From a virus, in IMG/VR virus record IMGVR_UViG_3300032268_000973, positions 62,001 to 126,000 of that record: a DNA stretch of 64,000 nt. One strand, given 5' to 3'. This document shows positions 1-10,160 of the stretch, one piece after another (within the stretch, counting starts at the first letter, position 1; the number at the start of each line of letters is the position of its first letter). The position numbers were made by a program, and so were the translations under genes. The notes below the pieces were generated by a model that worked only from the letters and a program-made list of their open reading frames with translations, was not told where the DNA came from and searched no databases.

Positions 1-1518
1 GATCAAAAAATAAATATGGACCAGTTTGATGTTCAATGGGCGGCAATATCAGGGGGAACATATGTTAATACCGTTCCTGCTTATTTGCCTGGATCAACAT
101 ATAAAATAAAGGGGCAAACTTTTAGTGCGTTTACTTCATCAGCAACGTATGAAGATGTTAATACACAGTTGGATGATTATCCTGTTGATGTTGAGGGATT
201 TCCTAAAGCTCCTGTGAATACTGAATCATATTTCTTTCAGTTGGGTGCGGGTTGGTATGAATCAACACCATCTCACAGAAGTCCTGATGAAGTGGTAATT
301 ACTGGAAATGTTTATACAGGGCAAAATTTTGATGTCCAAAGTCAGTTAACACCATTCACTTATGGACAACCATATTTGAATAGATTCCGAGATTTCCCTT
401 TCATGACAGAAGGGTTCAAATTAAGAAAAATTGTTGATAATAATAAATCTTGGTTAGAGAATGATGATAAGATAAGAATATCAACCAATGCTGATTATAA
501 CGCTTATTATTTTGTCGACAATGAAAAATTAGTGTTGAACGTAAAGAATGTGGATTTGTTTTTGAATCCATCACAAGGTTTAGTTTATGATGTTTGGGAT
601 CAATCAAGAAGATATGATTATCCGATACCTGAATCAGGTTTAACTATTGGTTATCCAGTTCCTGGTGGTGTAGATTCAACATTTGTGAAACCAGAGCCTA
701 AGAAAAAGACATTCTTTGAATTCTCTCAGACTTTTTGGGAGAATATGATCAATGTTAGAAACCGACAATACATAACAGATGGTAAAACAGGTGGATATCC
801 GACACTTCAATCCATTTTTTGGAAATACATTGAATCTCAAGAGACCGTTGGATTACCGAACAACAAATACACTTATCAAAAGTTAATTGATTATGTTAAC
901 GGAATCGGCCCATTTTGGATGAAGTTAGTTGAACAAATGATTCCAGCAACAACTTTATGGAATACGGGAGTCAAAATGGAAAACTCTATTTTCCAACGTC
1001 AGAAATTTGTTTACAGAAGGCAAAGAGGATGTCAATTTATTCCTGTTCCCGTTGATCCATGTTTTATTATTTCAAATATTTTTGATTATACCTGTACGAC
1101 TGAATATGTTGACTTCAATATCTATCCGTGGTTGAATGGGGATGTTACAGTGAGTAATTTTAATAGTATTTTATCCAATAGGGTAAATAATATGTTAAGT
1201 CAGAGTGGTCTAACACTTAATGATTGTATTCAGAATTCGGTTGAAAGCAATTGGTATGTAGATTTGAGAATTGACAATCAAATTTTGATTCAAGAATTAT
1301 TTTATACGGGATATGGTTTGAATGATGTTCCAACAAATACAATGTGGAGAAATGCTTTGATTCAATATCTTCCTCAATTATATGATTATGGATACACCTA
1401 TTTCTTAAATGGTAATTTTTTAACAATTACAAGTCTGACTTGCACAGAAAGAAATATAAATGAAACGCTTTCACTCAACTCTGGGATAAATATAGGTATA
1501 AACTGTTCGACTAACTAA
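1..1518 (+). CDS. Putative virion structural protein, 5' partial
   Basis: The reading frame is open to base 1 (five codons precede the first ATG at 16), so the gene probably starts upstream of the window. At least 500 residues are visible. I recognise no catalytic motif. The protein is rich in Tyr, Asn and aromatic residues with no signal peptide or membrane segment, as is common in virion proteins. Its last ~105 residues resemble the end of the next protein: a VPT-x3-W motif (Val438) lies exactly 62 residues from the C-terminus in both, followed by a similar hydrophobic pattern and a terminal Cys. The stop overlaps the next ATG (TAATG). Position next to SprB-repeat and fibre genes suggests a tail, neck or fibre-base component. 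This is assigned by context, not by a recognised family. Confidence 0.65.
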   Translation, partial: DQKINMDQFDVQWAAISGGTYVNTVPAYLPGSTYKIKGQTFSAFTSSATYEDVNTQLDDYPVDVEGFPKAPVNTESYFFQLGAGWYESTPSHRSPDEVVITGNVYTGQNFDVQSQLTPFTYGQPYLNRFRDFPFMTEGFKLRKIVDNNKSWLENDDKIRISTNADYNAYYFVDNEKLVLNVKNVDLFLNPSQGLVYDVWDQSRRYDYPIPESGLTIGYPVPGGVDSTFVKPEPKKKTFFEFSQTFWENMINVRNRQYITDGKTGGYPTLQSIFWKYIESQETVGLPNNKYTYQKLIDYVNGIGPFWMKLVEQMIPATTLWNTGVKMENSIFQRQKFVYRRQRGCQFIPVPVDPCFIISNIFDYTCTTEYVDFNIYPWLNGDVTVSNFNSILSNRVNNMLSQSGLTLNDCIQNSVESNWYVDLRIDNQILIQELFYTGYGLNDVPTNTMWRNALIQYLPQLYDYGYTYFLNGNFLTITSLTCTERNINETLSLNSGINIGINCSTN

Positions 1519-3650
1519 TGGCCTTGAATTATAACATAACGGTAACTGGAGATTGTAGTAACAACAATTCAGGGGCATTTAATTTATATGTCAGTGGGGG
1601 TACACCTCCATACACTGTGCAATTCACTGACCCTGTTTATGCGTCACAAACTTTTACATTACAACCCGCTTCATTGGCTGGATTGGCAAGTAGAGTTTAT
1701 TATATGAGGGTTAACGATAGTAGCCTACCTGTCAACGAACAATTTTTACTTAATATACCAATATCGAGTGGTGTCTGCGGTTCAATAGTTTCCACCAAGA
1801 ATACCACATGTGGATTAAATAATGGATCGGTAACAGGGTCTTCAACATCTCTTTATTCATCTACAAATTTTTATTTGTATGGCATTAATAATAACTATTT
1901 AGCTTCAGCATCCACTAATACAAATGAAGCAGTTTTTGGATCGTTGAGTGCTGGAACTTATTATTTGGGTGTTAGAGATCTAGGAGGGTGTACCGCTTTC
2001 ACACAAACATTCATAATCGAAAATTCGGAGACATTAAATTACGGACTTTATGCGGTTCCTAATTCGAGTTGTGGAGGTAGCCCGATAGGTAAAATTTTTG
2101 TTACAGGCCAAACAGGGTTAGCCCCTTATTCTTATTTGTGGAGTAATGGACAAACAGGTAGCACTATTACAGGTTTGACATCGGGGACTTATTCGGTCGA
2201 TGTAACCGATGCTTATGGGTGTGTAGTTACAAAAACAGCCGTTATAACTGATGTAAATCCAGTCGGATTAGGATTATTTACATCAACGGCGCCAACTTGT
2301 TTACAGTCCAATGGGGTGATCAATATGACGATTACTGGAGGAACTGAGCCATTTTATTATTCCGCGTCAACAGGAGACGTATTGGTTTCTTATTCAAGAA
2401 CATATACTTTATCTAATCTTTCTGCTGGGCAATATAACTTTCAAGTAACAGACGCGGGACTTTGCCAAATGTTTGCTGGAACGACTTTGGAGTCTCCAAG
2501 TGGAATCACCTCTGTGTCGGTGGTCGGACAAAATTCAAGTTGTTCAAGTAGTAATGGGTTGATTACAGTGAGTGTTGTGGGTGGAACTGCCCCATACACC
2601 TATACTTTGATTTATCCTACAGGAAATCAATTGAATATTAACACATCTCAAACAACACAAATATTTCAAAATTTAAGTGGGGGAACTTATACGGTTGGTG
2701 TGTCGGACAATTCAGGATGTTCTTATTTGGAAGAACTTACAATAGTTGCTCAAAATAAATTTTCATTTACGACTCAAGTTGGTGGAACGTCCTGTAACCA
2801 AAACAATGGGACTGTAACCATAACTACAACTACGGGGGCTACTTTACCTTTGGATTATTCTGTGGATGGAATACAAAATATTATTGATACAAACCTTACC
2901 GCGGTTACATTCAATAATTTGTCGGCAGGAACTCATTCAGTTAGTGTTACTGATGCCGATGGATGTGTAAGAACGGCAAATATTTTAATACCATTTAGTC
3001 AACCACTAACATACTCTTTGGTTAGTACTTCTTGCGGAAGTGGTAATAGTGGTAAAATTACAGCATTTATAACGTCGGGGGAACCTCCATTCACATTCAA
3101 TTGGTCTAATAATGTGCCTAACAACCCACAAACTATTCAAGTTTCAGGGTTGACTGCAGGAACTTATTCACTGACTGTCGTTGATAGTAATGGATGTTCT
3201 TTGACTAGAAATTCAACAATATCTTGTAATTCAAATTATACAACCTATCAAACTTATACCATGGGGGCTGAGGTATTCAATATTGAGTCTCCGACTAAGT
3301 TCGGTCTATTACAAATGTTGAATGAGGGATATGAAGATTTAACCAATTCAAATAACGGATGCGATCTCATAGATGCGACATTTACTGCAAAAGTTTCAGT
3401 GAATCCGAGTGGGGTAGTTGTAAGCCAAAACTTCTTTACTTCAACCTCTTTAATACAAGTTCCAACCGACAATCAATGGTATGACACTTTGAAAAACTTG
3501 TTGTTAAGTATAAGTGGAGTTGGAAATGTGATTATAGATCAATTGAATAATCAAATAACGATTGAAACAAGCCGAAACAATACTTCATTGGAAGGGGAAG
3601 AAATTGTTGTAGAGTTGATAATCGACTATAATATAATTTGTTTATCATGA
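1518..3650 (+). CDS. SprB-repeat virion/fibre protein
   Basis: 710 residues. After an N-terminal module (about 1-90) come six tandem modules of about 70-80 residues (about 93-570). Each begins near a Cys-x4-N-G motif and ends in the hallmark L(S/T)AGTYSVxVTDxxGC, with SGGTPPYxxxW in the better copies. This is the SprB-repeat pattern of Bacteroidota gliding adhesins such as SprB of Flavobacterium johnsoniae. The last ~115 residues form a different domain shared with the upstream protein (VPT-x3-W, Val648, 62 residues from the end). No signal peptide is seen, so it is not a normally secreted adhesin. Likely role: extended Ig-like fibre that binds host surface material, with the shared C-terminal domain as a possible attachment or trimerisation unit. 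The stop overlaps the next gene (ATGA). Confidence 0.75.
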   Translation: MALNYNITVTGDCSNNNSGAFNLYVSGGTPPYTVQFTDPVYASQTFTLQPASLAGLASRVYYMRVNDSSLPVNEQFLLNIPISSGVCGSIVSTKNTTCGLNNGSVTGSSTSLYSSTNFYLYGINNNYLASASTNTNEAVFGSLSAGTYYLGVRDLGGCTAFTQTFIIENSETLNYGLYAVPNSSCGGSPIGKIFVTGQTGLAPYSYLWSNGQTGSTITGLTSGTYSVDVTDAYGCVVTKTAVITDVNPVGLGLFTSTAPTCLQSNGVINMTITGGTEPFYYSASTGDVLVSYSRTYTLSNLSAGQYNFQVTDAGLCQMFAGTTLESPSGITSVSVVGQNSSCSSSNGLITVSVVGGTAPYTYTLIYPTGNQLNINTSQTTQIFQNLSGGTYTVGVSDNSGCSYLEELTIVAQNKFSFTTQVGGTSCNQNNGTVTITTTTGATLPLDYSVDGIQNIIDTNLTAVTFNNLSAGTHSVSVTDADGCVRTANILIPFSQPLTYSLVSTSCGSGNSGKITAFITSGEPPFTFNWSNNVPNNPQTIQVSGLTAGTYSLTVVDSNGCSLTRNSTISCNSNYTTYQTYTMGAEVFNIESPTKFGLLQMLNEGYEDLTNSNNGCDLIDATFTAKVSVNPSGVVVSQNFFTSTSLIQVPTDNQWYDTLKNLLLSISGVGNVIIDQLNNQITIETSRNNTSLEGEEIVVELIIDYNIICLS

Positions 3651-3976
3651 GTAATCAGGTAGTTGTAACATCGATAACAGGGGGGACTCCACCAATTAGT
3701 GTGTACATATCTGACATATATGGAAACTATGAAACGTTTTTAGGAACAATTAGTGGGGCAGTCCCTCCACAAGTCGAATATAATACGGTTATTCCACCAA
3801 TATTTCAAACTGCGCCTGAAATATTGTTGAAAATGGTTGATGCTAACAATTGCCAAGTATTTAAAGTATTGACTTGTGTATTTGGTGATTTCATCATAAC
3901 TCAAAATGGAATTATAATAATAACTCAAAGTGGTAACAGTTTGGTTTTACAGTCATCAGGAGACGTTCCTCTATAG
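3647..3976 (+). CDS. Small fibre-module protein
   Basis: The ATG at 3647 overlaps the previous stop (ATGA); a TTG nine bases upstream is in frame but less likely. 109 residues. The first ~75 residues match the N-terminal domain of the fibre proteins starting at 59430 and 62999. The shared pattern is (V/T)xTSxTxxTPxxVY, a central Gly-Thr strand, a Pro-rich turn, then IxIKxxDxNxC. It lacks the Thr-Pro linker and receptor-like domains of those two, so it is a stand-alone version or short accessory. The C-terminus is a run of short I/T-rich strands (ITQNGIIIITQSGN). Probably a virion component; function unknown. Confidence 0.65.
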   Translation: MSNQVVVTSITGGTPPISVYISDIYGNYETFLGTISGAVPPQVEYNTVIPPIFQTAPEILLKMVDANNCQVFKVLTCVFGDFIITQNGIIIITQSGNSLVLQSSGDVPL

Positions 3977-4022
3977 AACGAAAAATAAAAAAAATGATAT
4001 AGAGAAAAAAATAAATAGAAAA

Positions 4023-4032
4023 ATATTTATAA
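4023..4032 (+). promoter_or_regulatory. Candidate phage promoter motif ATATTTATAA
   Basis: ATATTTATAA lies 5 bases upstream of the fibre-gene ATG after a 59-base gap. The 11-mer AATATTTATAA recurs exactly at 8657-8667, and TATTTAT recurs before other genes that follow gaps. It reads as the reverse of the T4 late box TATAAATA, so identity with that element is not claimed. Confidence 0.35.
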
Positions 4033-4035
4033 GTT

Positions 4036-7000
4036 ATGTCAAACACTCGAATAACTGATTTACCCATAGTCTCCGCTGCAACCCCAAACGACAGACTATA
4101 CATTGTTACTGGCTTTACTGGAGGAACCTCAGGTACTTCAGGTCAGATTGCTTTTTCATCATTCACTGCTAGTATTTCAGGTGGAACTAGCGGTACAAGT
4201 GGGTCATCAGGATCGAGTGGAACTTCTGGAACTAGTGGATCATCAGGATCTAGTGGAACTTCTGGATTAGAGGGTAATTTGGCTATATGGAGATTTACGG
4301 GAAATACCGATACTACAAGTAATCCAGGATCTTCATATTTTTCATTGAATACAGGTGATGACTTTTCATTGACAACAACTTCAATTGCAGTCAATGATAC
4401 TGCTTACGCGCCATCGGCATCTTTCCAAACTATATTAAATTCACTTACAGTTGATACAATTATTAAACTTGTAAGAGTTGATGATCCATCATATTTCAAA
4501 GTTCTTAAAATTACCGCAATAATTCCACCTCAACCAGGATTTGAAGATTATACTGTTCAACAAATTGCGGGTGGTGGTTCATTGTCAGTTCCGAATAATA
4601 CACAATTTGCGTTCACTATTGCAGGACAGCCAGGAACCTCAGGATCTGCTGGAACGGCAGGAACCTCAGGAACCTCAGGAACATCAGGTACTTCAGGATC
4701 TAGTGGAACTTCTGGAACAAGTGGTAGTTCGGGTACATCAGGAACAAGTGGTAGTTCGGGAACAAATGGGACCTCGGGAACAAATGGAACTTCGGGAACA
4801 TCTGGAACCTCAGGATCTAGTGGAACTTCGGGGACATCAGGAACTAGTGGAACATCAGGAAGTAGTGGAACCTCAGGAACTGATGGGACCTCAGGAACAA
4901 ATGGAACCTCAGGAACAAATGGAACCTCAGGAACAAGTGGAACTTCAGGTACATCAGGAACAAGTGGAACGTCTGGTACTTCAGGGACATCAGGGACATC
5001 TGGAACAAGTGGAACTGATGGGACTTCTGGTACTAATGGAACTTCAGGGACATCTGGAACAAGTGGAACATCAGGAACAAGTGGTACTTCAGGTACATCA
5101 GGAAGTAGCGGAACATCGGGTACTTCAGGTACATCAGGGACTAGCGGTACTAATGGAACTTCAGGTACATCAGGAACAAGTGGGACTTCAGGTACATCAG
5201 GAACTTCAGGGACATCAGGAAGTAGTGGAACATCGGGCACTTCAGGAACATCAGGAACTTCGGGTACTAATGGAACATCGGGTACTTCAGGTACAAGTGG
5301 AACTTCGGGTACAAGTGGAACAAGTGGATCATCAGGTCTTAGTGGAGTAAATGGAACTTCTGGAACAAGTGCGACTTCAGGAACAAGTGGTACTTCAGGT
5401 ACATCAGGAACGTCAGGAACAAGTGGAACCTCAGGTACATCAGGAACGTCAGGAACTAGTGGAACTGATGGGACTTCAGGTACCAATGGAACTTCAGGTA
5501 CTTCAGGTACATCAGGAACAAGTGGTAGTTCAGGAACTTCGGGGACAAGTGGAACTTCGGGGACAAGTGGAACATCAGGATCAAGTGGTACGTCAGGAAC
5601 AAGCGGTTCTTCAGGAACTGATGGAACTTCAGGAACAAGTGGTTCTTCAGGAACGAGTGGAACCTCGGGCACCTCAGGAACTTCAGGAACATCAGGAAGT
5701 AGTGGAACATCAGGTACTAGTGGTACATCAGGAACTAGTGGTACTGATGGGACTTCAGGTACATCGGGTACTTCAGGGACAAGTGGCACCTCAGGAACTT
5801 CAGGAACATCAGGAAGTAGTGGAACATCAGGAACTAGTGGTACCTCAGGAACTAGTGGCACTAATGGGACTTCAGGTACATCAGGTACTTCAGGGACAAG
5901 TGGCACTTCGGGAACTTCGGGTACATCAGGAAGTAGTGGAACATCAGGAACTAGTGGTACTTCGGGAACTAGCGGTACTAATGGAACTTCAGGGACATCA
6001 GGAACTAGCGGGACCTCGGGAACTTCTGGTACAAGTGGATCAAGTGGAACATCAGGAACTAGTGGTACTTCGGGAACTAGCGGTACTAATGGAACTTCGG
6101 GGACTAGCGGTACATCTGGAACCTCAGGTACTAGCGGGACCTCGGGAACTTCTGGTACAAGTGGATCAAGCGGGACTTCAGGAACAAGTGGTACTTCAGG
6201 AACTAGTGGTAGTTCGGGAACTAGTGGAACATCAGGTACTAGTGGAACATCAGGTGTAAACGGAGTTTCAGGAGGAGCGATATATTATTTTAATGAGTCA
6301 CTAACTTCAGGGCCATATAAGGAGTTTTCGATCATTCCAACGAATACAGGAGAACAAACTATAACAACGGCATCAATTGTATCTGGTGGAACGGATACAA
6401 TTCAGTCATTTTTGACGGATACAGGTAAACCAGGGGTTACTGCAATTCCTGCTGGAATATGGCAATTCTTTTTACATAGTTATAAATCAAGTGCTAGTGT
6501 CTCCTTTGATATATTCTGTGAGGTATATAAAAGAACAACTGGAGGTACCGAAACGTTTTTATTCGCATCAGACCCAACACCAATACTATCGGATTCACCG
6601 ACGTTTATAATGGAAATTTCTGATGCATATCAAAGTGGATATACAATTACAATTTCAGACCAAATTCTTGTTAAAGTACGTGCTACAAACACAGGAAGTG
6701 TAACAGGTACAGTCACGTTAGCAACTGAAGGATCGACACATTACTCTTACGCACAGACTACGTTGGGTATTGTAAATGGTACATCTGGATCTTCAGGATC
6801 AAGTGGAACTGATGGTACTTCAGGTACTAGTGGAACATCAGGGACAAGTGGGACCTCAGGAACTTCTGGAACAAGTGGTAGCTCTGGAACAAGTGGAACT
6901 TCAGGTACTAGTGGTACTAATGGAACATCAGGGACAAGTGGAACCTCAGGAACTAGTGGAACATCAGGAACTTCTGGAACAAGCGGTAGTTCGGGAACAA

Positions 7001-8610
7001 GTGGTAGTTCGGGAACAAGTGGTACTTCAGGAACTAATGGAACTTCAGGGACTAATGGAACTTCAGGGACTAGTGGAACCTCAGGGACAAGTGGAACTTC
7101 AGGAACCTCAGGGACAAGTGGAACATCAGGAACTTCAGGGTCATCAGGATCAAGTGGAACATCAGGAACTAATGGAACTTCTGGTACTAATGGGACTTCT
7201 GGAACTGATGGAACTTCTGGAACTAGTGGAACTAGTGGAACATCAGGTACAAGTGGTACCTCAGGATCTAGTGGAACATCAGGTACAAGTGGAAGTTCAG
7301 GAACTAATGGGACTTCAGGAACTGATGGGACATCAGGAACTTCTGGAACAAGTGGTACATCGGGTTCTTCAGGGACATCTGGAACAAGTGGAACTTCAGG
7401 AACTTCTGGATCAAGTGGTACTAATGGAACATCAGGAACCTCTGGTACGAATGGAACTTCAGGTACTAGTGGAACGAGTGGGACTAATGGAACTTCGGGA
7501 ACATCTGGAACAAGCGGTAGCTCGGGAACAAGCGGAACATCTGGATCAAGTGGAACTAATGGAACATCTGGTTCTTCGGGAACAAATGGAACTTCAGGAA
7601 CAAATGGAACTTCAGGGACATCAGGTTCTTCAGGTACATCAGGTTCTAGTGGAACATCAGGATCAAGCGGATCTTCAGGTACGTCAGGATCAAGCGGATC
7701 TTCAGGTACGTCAGGATCTTCAGGAACTAATGGTACATCAGGAACTAATGGTACATCAGGAACTAATGGTACATCAGGAACTAATGGTACATCAGGATCT
7801 AGTGGAACGTCTGGAACAAATGGTACATCAGGAACTAATGGTACTTCAGGATCTAGTGGATCTTCAGGAACTAATGGAACGTCAGGAACAAACGGAACTT
7901 CAGGAACAAACGGAACGTCAGGAACTAATGGAACGTCAGGAACAAACGGAACTTCAGGATCAAGTGGATCTTCAGGTACATCGGGTACAAACGGTACTTC
8001 AGGTACAAACGGTACTTCAGGAATAAATGGAACATCTGGATCAAGTGGAACAAATGGTACATCAGGTTCAAGCGGTTCTTCAGGTTTGGGAACTATTAAC
8101 TCTAATGTTGACAATTATGTTCTAACCGCAACAGGTAGTGCAGGTACTATTCAAGGGGAAGCTAACTTTACTTTCAATGGTACAACTGCAAGAATAGGAA
8201 TTGGTTCCGCTGGAGCTTTAGGAGTTGGAACAGCCGCTGCGACTCCAACCACAGATGGATTGATAAGAGCGACAAATGATGTGATTGCATATTTTAGTTC
8301 TGACAAGAGATTAAAGACGAATGTAGTTCCTCTCTCAAATCCTTTAGAAAAAGTGAACAAGATTGGTGGATATGAATTTGATTGGATTGTTAAAGAAGGT
8401 ATACATGAAAACGAAGGACACGATATTGGAGTAATCGCTCAAGAAGTTGAATCAGTTTTGCCCGAAGTTGTTACAACTAGAAATAATGGATTCAAAGCGG
8501 TTAAATATGAAAAACTAGTTGCTCTTCTAATTGAATGTGTTAAAGAACAAAATAAAGAAATAGATTCACTTAAAAAACATATTGGTTACCCATCGTCCGA
8601 TACCGAATAA
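4036..8610 (+). CDS. Collagen-like tail fibre with peptidase S74 C-terminal chaperone
   Basis: 1524 residues. Layout: N-terminal anchor (1-50), short GTS stretch, globular island (about 86-200), long (Gly-Thr/Ser/Asn-Ser)n stalk (about 200-738), second globular island (about 745-910), second stalk (about 912-1350), then a C-terminal domain. The stalk triplets GTS, GSS, GTN and GTD keep Gly at every third position, as in collagen-like phage fibres. The end carries the S74 signature SDKRLK (Ser1422, Lys1427), followed by [16 protein letters not shown] and a coiled-coil tail. In this family the domain trimerises the fibre and cuts itself off just before the catalytic Ser, releasing about 103 residues here. 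Very likely a trimeric receptor-binding fibre. Many Thr/Ser make the stalk a possible glycosylation target. Confidence 0.9.
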   Translation: MSNTRITDLPIVSAATPNDRLYIVTGFTGGTSGTSGQIAFSSFTASISGGTSGTSGSSGSSGTSGTSGSSGSSGTSGLEGNLAIWRFTGNTDTTSNPGSSYFSLNTGDDFSLTTTSIAVNDTAYAPSASFQTILNSLTVDTIIKLVRVDDPSYFKVLKITAIIPPQPGFEDYTVQQIAGGGSLSVPNNTQFAFTIAGQPGTSGSAGTAGTSGTSGTSGTSGSSGTSGTSGSSGTSGTSGSSGTNGTSGTNGTSGTSGTSGSSGTSGTSGTSGTSGSSGTSGTDGTSGTNGTSGTNGTSGTSGTSGTSGTSGTSGTSGTSGTSGTSGTDGTSGTNGTSGTSGTSGTSGTSGTSGTSGSSGTSGTSGTSGTSGTNGTSGTSGTSGTSGTSGTSGTSGSSGTSGTSGTSGTSGTNGTSGTSGTSGTSGTSGTSGSSGLSGVNGTSGTSATSGTSGTSGTSGTSGTSGTSGTSGTSGTSGTDGTSGTNGTSGTSGTSGTSGSSGTSGTSGTSGTSGTSGSSGTSGTSGSSGTDGTSGTSGSSGTSGTSGTSGTSGTSGSSGTSGTSGTSGTSGTDGTSGTSGTSGTSGTSGTSGTSGSSGTSGTSGTSGTSGTNGTSGTSGTSGTSGTSGTSGTSGSSGTSGTSGTSGTSGTNGTSGTSGTSGTSGTSGTSGSSGTSGTSGTSGTSGTNGTSGTSGTSGTSGTSGTSGTSGTSGSSGTSGTSGTSGTSGSSGTSGTSGTSGTSGVNGVSGGAIYYFNESLTSGPYKEFSIIPTNTGEQTITTASIVSGGTDTIQSFLTDTGKPGVTAIPAGIWQFFLHSYKSSASVSFDIFCEVYKRTTGGTETFLFASDPTPILSDSPTFIMEISDAYQSGYTITISDQILVKVRATNTGSVTGTVTLATEGSTHYSYAQTTLGIVNGTSGSSGSSGTDGTSGTSGTSGTSGTSGTSGTSGSSGTSGTSGTSGTNGTSGTSGTSGTSGTSGTSGTSGSSGTSGSSGTSGTSGTNGTSGTNGTSGTSGTSGTSGTSGTSGTSGTSGTSGSSGSSGTSGTNGTSGTNGTSGTDGTSGTSGTSGTSGTSGTSGSSGTSGTSGSSGTNGTSGTDGTSGTSGTSGTSGSSGTSGTSGTSGTSGSSGTNGTSGTSGTNGTSGTSGTSGTNGTSGTSGTSGSSGTSGTSGSSGTNGTSGSSGTNGTSGTNGTSGTSGSSGTSGSSGTSGSSGSSGTSGSSGSSGTSGSSGTNGTSGTNGTSGTNGTSGTNGTSGSSGTSGTNGTSGTNGTSGSSGSSGTNGTSGTNGTSGTNGTSGTNGTSGTNGTSGSSGSSGTSGTNGTSGTNGTSGINGTSGSSGTNGTSGSSGSSGLGTINSNVDNYVLTATGSAGTIQGEANFTFNGTTARIGIGSAGALGVGTAAATPTTDGLIRATNDVIAYFSSDKRLKTNVVPLSNPLEKVNKIGGYEFDWIVKEGIHENEGHDIGVIAQEVESVLPEVVTTRNNGFKAVKYEKLVALLIECVKEQNKEIDSLKKHIGYPSSDTE
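4633..6249 (+). repeat. GTS-triplet repeat block 1 with 117-base super-repeat
   Basis: Tandem 9-base units (GGN-ACN-TCN/AGT variants) encode Gly-Thr-Ser type triplets. A higher-order period is visible: the GGAAGTAG marker recurs at 5101 and 5218, and at 5695, 5812 and 5929, each time 117 bases apart (39 residues, 13 triplets). GGATCAAG markers at 6037 and 6163 continue the series at 108 and 126 bases. Codon choice varies between units, so the protein is more conserved than the DNA. Confidence 0.9.
6774..8084 (+). repeat. GTS-triplet repeat block 2
   Basis: Second collagen-like stalk of the same fibre, with the same 9-base logic but richer in GTN and GSS triplets, especially after 7430. At 7735-7800 the unit GGAACTAATGGTACATCA is repeated almost without change, suggesting recent slippage or unequal recombination. 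Confidence 0.9.
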
Positions 8611-8640
8611 AATATAGGATATATTATTATTAGTTTATTT

Positions 8641-8655
8641 TGTAATACTATTACA
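8641..8655. promoter_or_regulatory. Inverted repeat TGTAATA-C-TATTACA
   Basis: A perfect 7-base inverted repeat around one central base sits directly upstream of the candidate promoter at 8658. The position suits an operator, or a weak hairpin after the fibre gene. No T-run follows. Confidence 0.3.
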
Positions 8656-8657
8656 TA

Positions 8658-8667
8658 ATATTTATAA
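8658..8667 (+). promoter_or_regulatory. Candidate phage promoter motif ATATTTATAA
   Basis: Exact second copy of the 10-mer found before the fibre gene, here 34 bases upstream of the ATG at 8702. The leader that follows is A-rich and lacks a Shine-Dalgarno sequence. Confidence 0.35.
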
Positions 8668-8701
8668 AGTTAGGAATAAAATTAAAATCTAAAATAAAGA
8701 A

Positions 8702-8944
8702 ATGGGTGTATTACCAGCTACAGGGTCTCAAATTTCGATGGGAAGCACATGGAGGGCTATGACAAATATTAACCCTGTAGCTGGTTTGAACTTGGGTCTT
8801 AATGCCACTTTAGGATTTAACAGACAACCACCACAAGTAAATGGTACCGTTGCGCAACAAACTAGAATCAATAATGGTGTTATAACAACATTCTCGGTAG
8901 ATTTCGGAGGGTTAACTACTCCTCACAATTATACCTTCCCTTAA
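8702..8944 (+). CDS. Small fibre-associated protein
   Basis: 80 residues starting at the only ATG after a 91-base gap. Gly-, Asn- and Thr-rich, no charged helix, no Cys, ending with Phe-Pro. No catalytic motif recognised. It stands alone between a candidate promoter and a terminator-like hairpin, directly after the fibre gene, so it may be a small virion decoration or fibre-tip protein. Its composition is unlike the soluble enzymes downstream. Function unknown. Confidence 0.6.
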   Translation: MGVLPATGSQISMGSTWRAMTNINPVAGLNLGLNATLGFNRQPPQVNGTVAQQTRINNGVITTFSVDFGGLTTPHNYTFP

Positions 8945-8978
8945 TCAAGTTTGATTATGATCATATTAGTGATATGTC

Positions 8979-8999
8979 TTTGACAATTCAAATTTTTTT
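8979..8999 (+). terminator. Rho-independent-like terminator after the fibre block
   Basis: TTTGA-CAAT-TCAAA forms a 5-base stem with a 4-base loop, followed at once by seven T. It separates the virion genes from the glycan-modification genes. The stem is AT-rich and weak. Confidence 0.5.
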
Positions 9000-9024
9000 A
9001 TTATTTTTTTGAAAAATCAAAGAT

Positions 9025-9471
9025 ATGCAATTTCAACATAAAAACTTCCCATCAGAATACAAACTCAAAAATGTAATTTGGGTTGGTATTGATTACAATA
9101 AGAAAAAACTAATCAAATTTTTTAAAAAATATAATTATTACAAATCTCTACCTCAAAACGAAGAATCAGATGAAATGATTCGTATCATGGATGAAATAAT
9201 TTCATTCCACGGATTAGAAAATTTGAATAGTCTATTGAATAATGATCCTGAATACAGTCGTTGGTCGACCATAGAAATGATATCGAAAAAGGCTTCATTA
9301 GAATTGATGATTGATGGTAGATATTCCAAAAAAACATTTTTTAAAATGTCTCACTTACCTATTGTTGATTTCAAGTTGACATTGAAACGAATTCAAGAAC
9401 TTGTGAGGAACATAGATAAACTTGTTAAAGATACCGATTTAGGTAATACCAACATCCCAGGTGTTAAGTGA
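9025..9471 (+). CDS. Hypothetical protein at head of glycan operon
   Basis: 148 residues, Lys-rich, mostly helical by composition, with a predicted amphipathic C-terminal helix. I recognise no family. It is the first gene after the terminator-like hairpin and its stop overlaps the GTG start of the following glycosyltransferase (GTGA), so it is co-transcribed with the glycan genes. Function unknown. Confidence 0.6.
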   Translation: MQFQHKNFPSEYKLKNVIWVGIDYNKKKLIKFFKKYNYYKSLPQNEESDEMIRIMDEIISFHGLENLNSLLNNDPEYSRWSTIEMISKKASLELMIDGRYSKKTFFKMSHLPIVDFKLTLKRIQELVRNIDKLVKDTDLGNTNIPGVK

Positions 9472-10160
9472 GCATTTACAAAAATACTTCGTGGAGTCAT
9501 AATGTGACTTCTGTATCTATATTAGTACCAACTAAAGATACAGTATATTCCCATTTTTCATACTCTCTTAGTAATTTAGTAAAAGTATCTACCCAAATGG
9601 GAATTGATACTCATCTTTTTTTCGATTCTTCAACCATATTGATCAACCAAAGAGAAAAGTTGATTGAAAATGCTATGGAGATTGAATCGGATTGGTGCCT
9701 ATGGTTGGATAGTGATATGATGTTTCCACCAACAACGCTTTTGAGGTTACTATCACACAATCAAGATATTGTCGCTTGTAACTATATGAAACGTTCTTTT
9801 CCATCCAAGTCAGTTGCCTTTACTGATACAAAAGATTGGGACAGCTGGGTTCCTTTGGATTATTTCGATGAATTGGTTACAGTTGAGGCTATTGGTATGG
9901 GGTGTGTTTTGATGAAGACAAACATATTTCGGAATCTACAAAAACCTTATTTTGAGTATACCTATCATTCTGAAACCAAAGATTGGATTGGAGAAGATTT
10001 CACATTATTTAAAAAATTGAATAACTTAGGATATCAAGTTAAGGTTGATATGAATCTGAGTAATGAAATTTACCATATAGGTACTTTTGCCTATGGAGAA
10101 AATTTGCCAGCAAATACTGAAAAAAGAAAAGGTTGGACTTCAAAAAAAAGTAAAAAATGA
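9468..10160 (+). CDS. GT-A fold glycosyltransferase (GT2-like)
   Basis: The GTG start at 9468 overlaps the previous stop (GTGA). The next in-frame ATG is over 40 residues in and would remove the first beta strand (SVSILVPTKD), so GTG is preferred. 230 residues. WLDSDMMFP holds the DxD motif that binds metal and the sugar nucleotide. A central EAIGMGCVLMK strand and GEDFTLFKKL match the acceptor side of GT2-like enzymes (E/D-D base region). It lacks membrane helices, so it is cytoplasmic. Donor and acceptor cannot be told from sequence. It overlaps the methyltransferase downstream by 4 bases. Confidence 0.8.
   Translation: MSIYKNTSWSHNVTSVSILVPTKDTVYSHFSYSLSNLVKVSTQMGIDTHLFFDSSTILINQREKLIENAMEIESDWCLWLDSDMMFPPTTLLRLLSHNQDIVACNYMKRSFPSKSVAFTDTKDWDSWVPLDYFDELVTVEAIGMGCVLMKTNIFRNLQKPYFEYTYHSETKDWIGEDFTLFKKLNNLGYQVKVDMNLSNEIYHIGTFAYGENLPANTEKRKGWTSKKSKK

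Noticed and set aside
4557-5906. Long minus-strand frame rich in Val-Pro-Glu/Asp
   Set aside because: It is the antisense of the GTS repeat; any repeat without stop in that frame stays open. No start context and no independent codon signal. The same holds for 6747-8114 (-) and the plus-strand frames inside the repeats.
4633-8084. Possible CRISPR array
   Set aside because: Repeat units are 9 bases with no unique spacers and lie in one coding frame.
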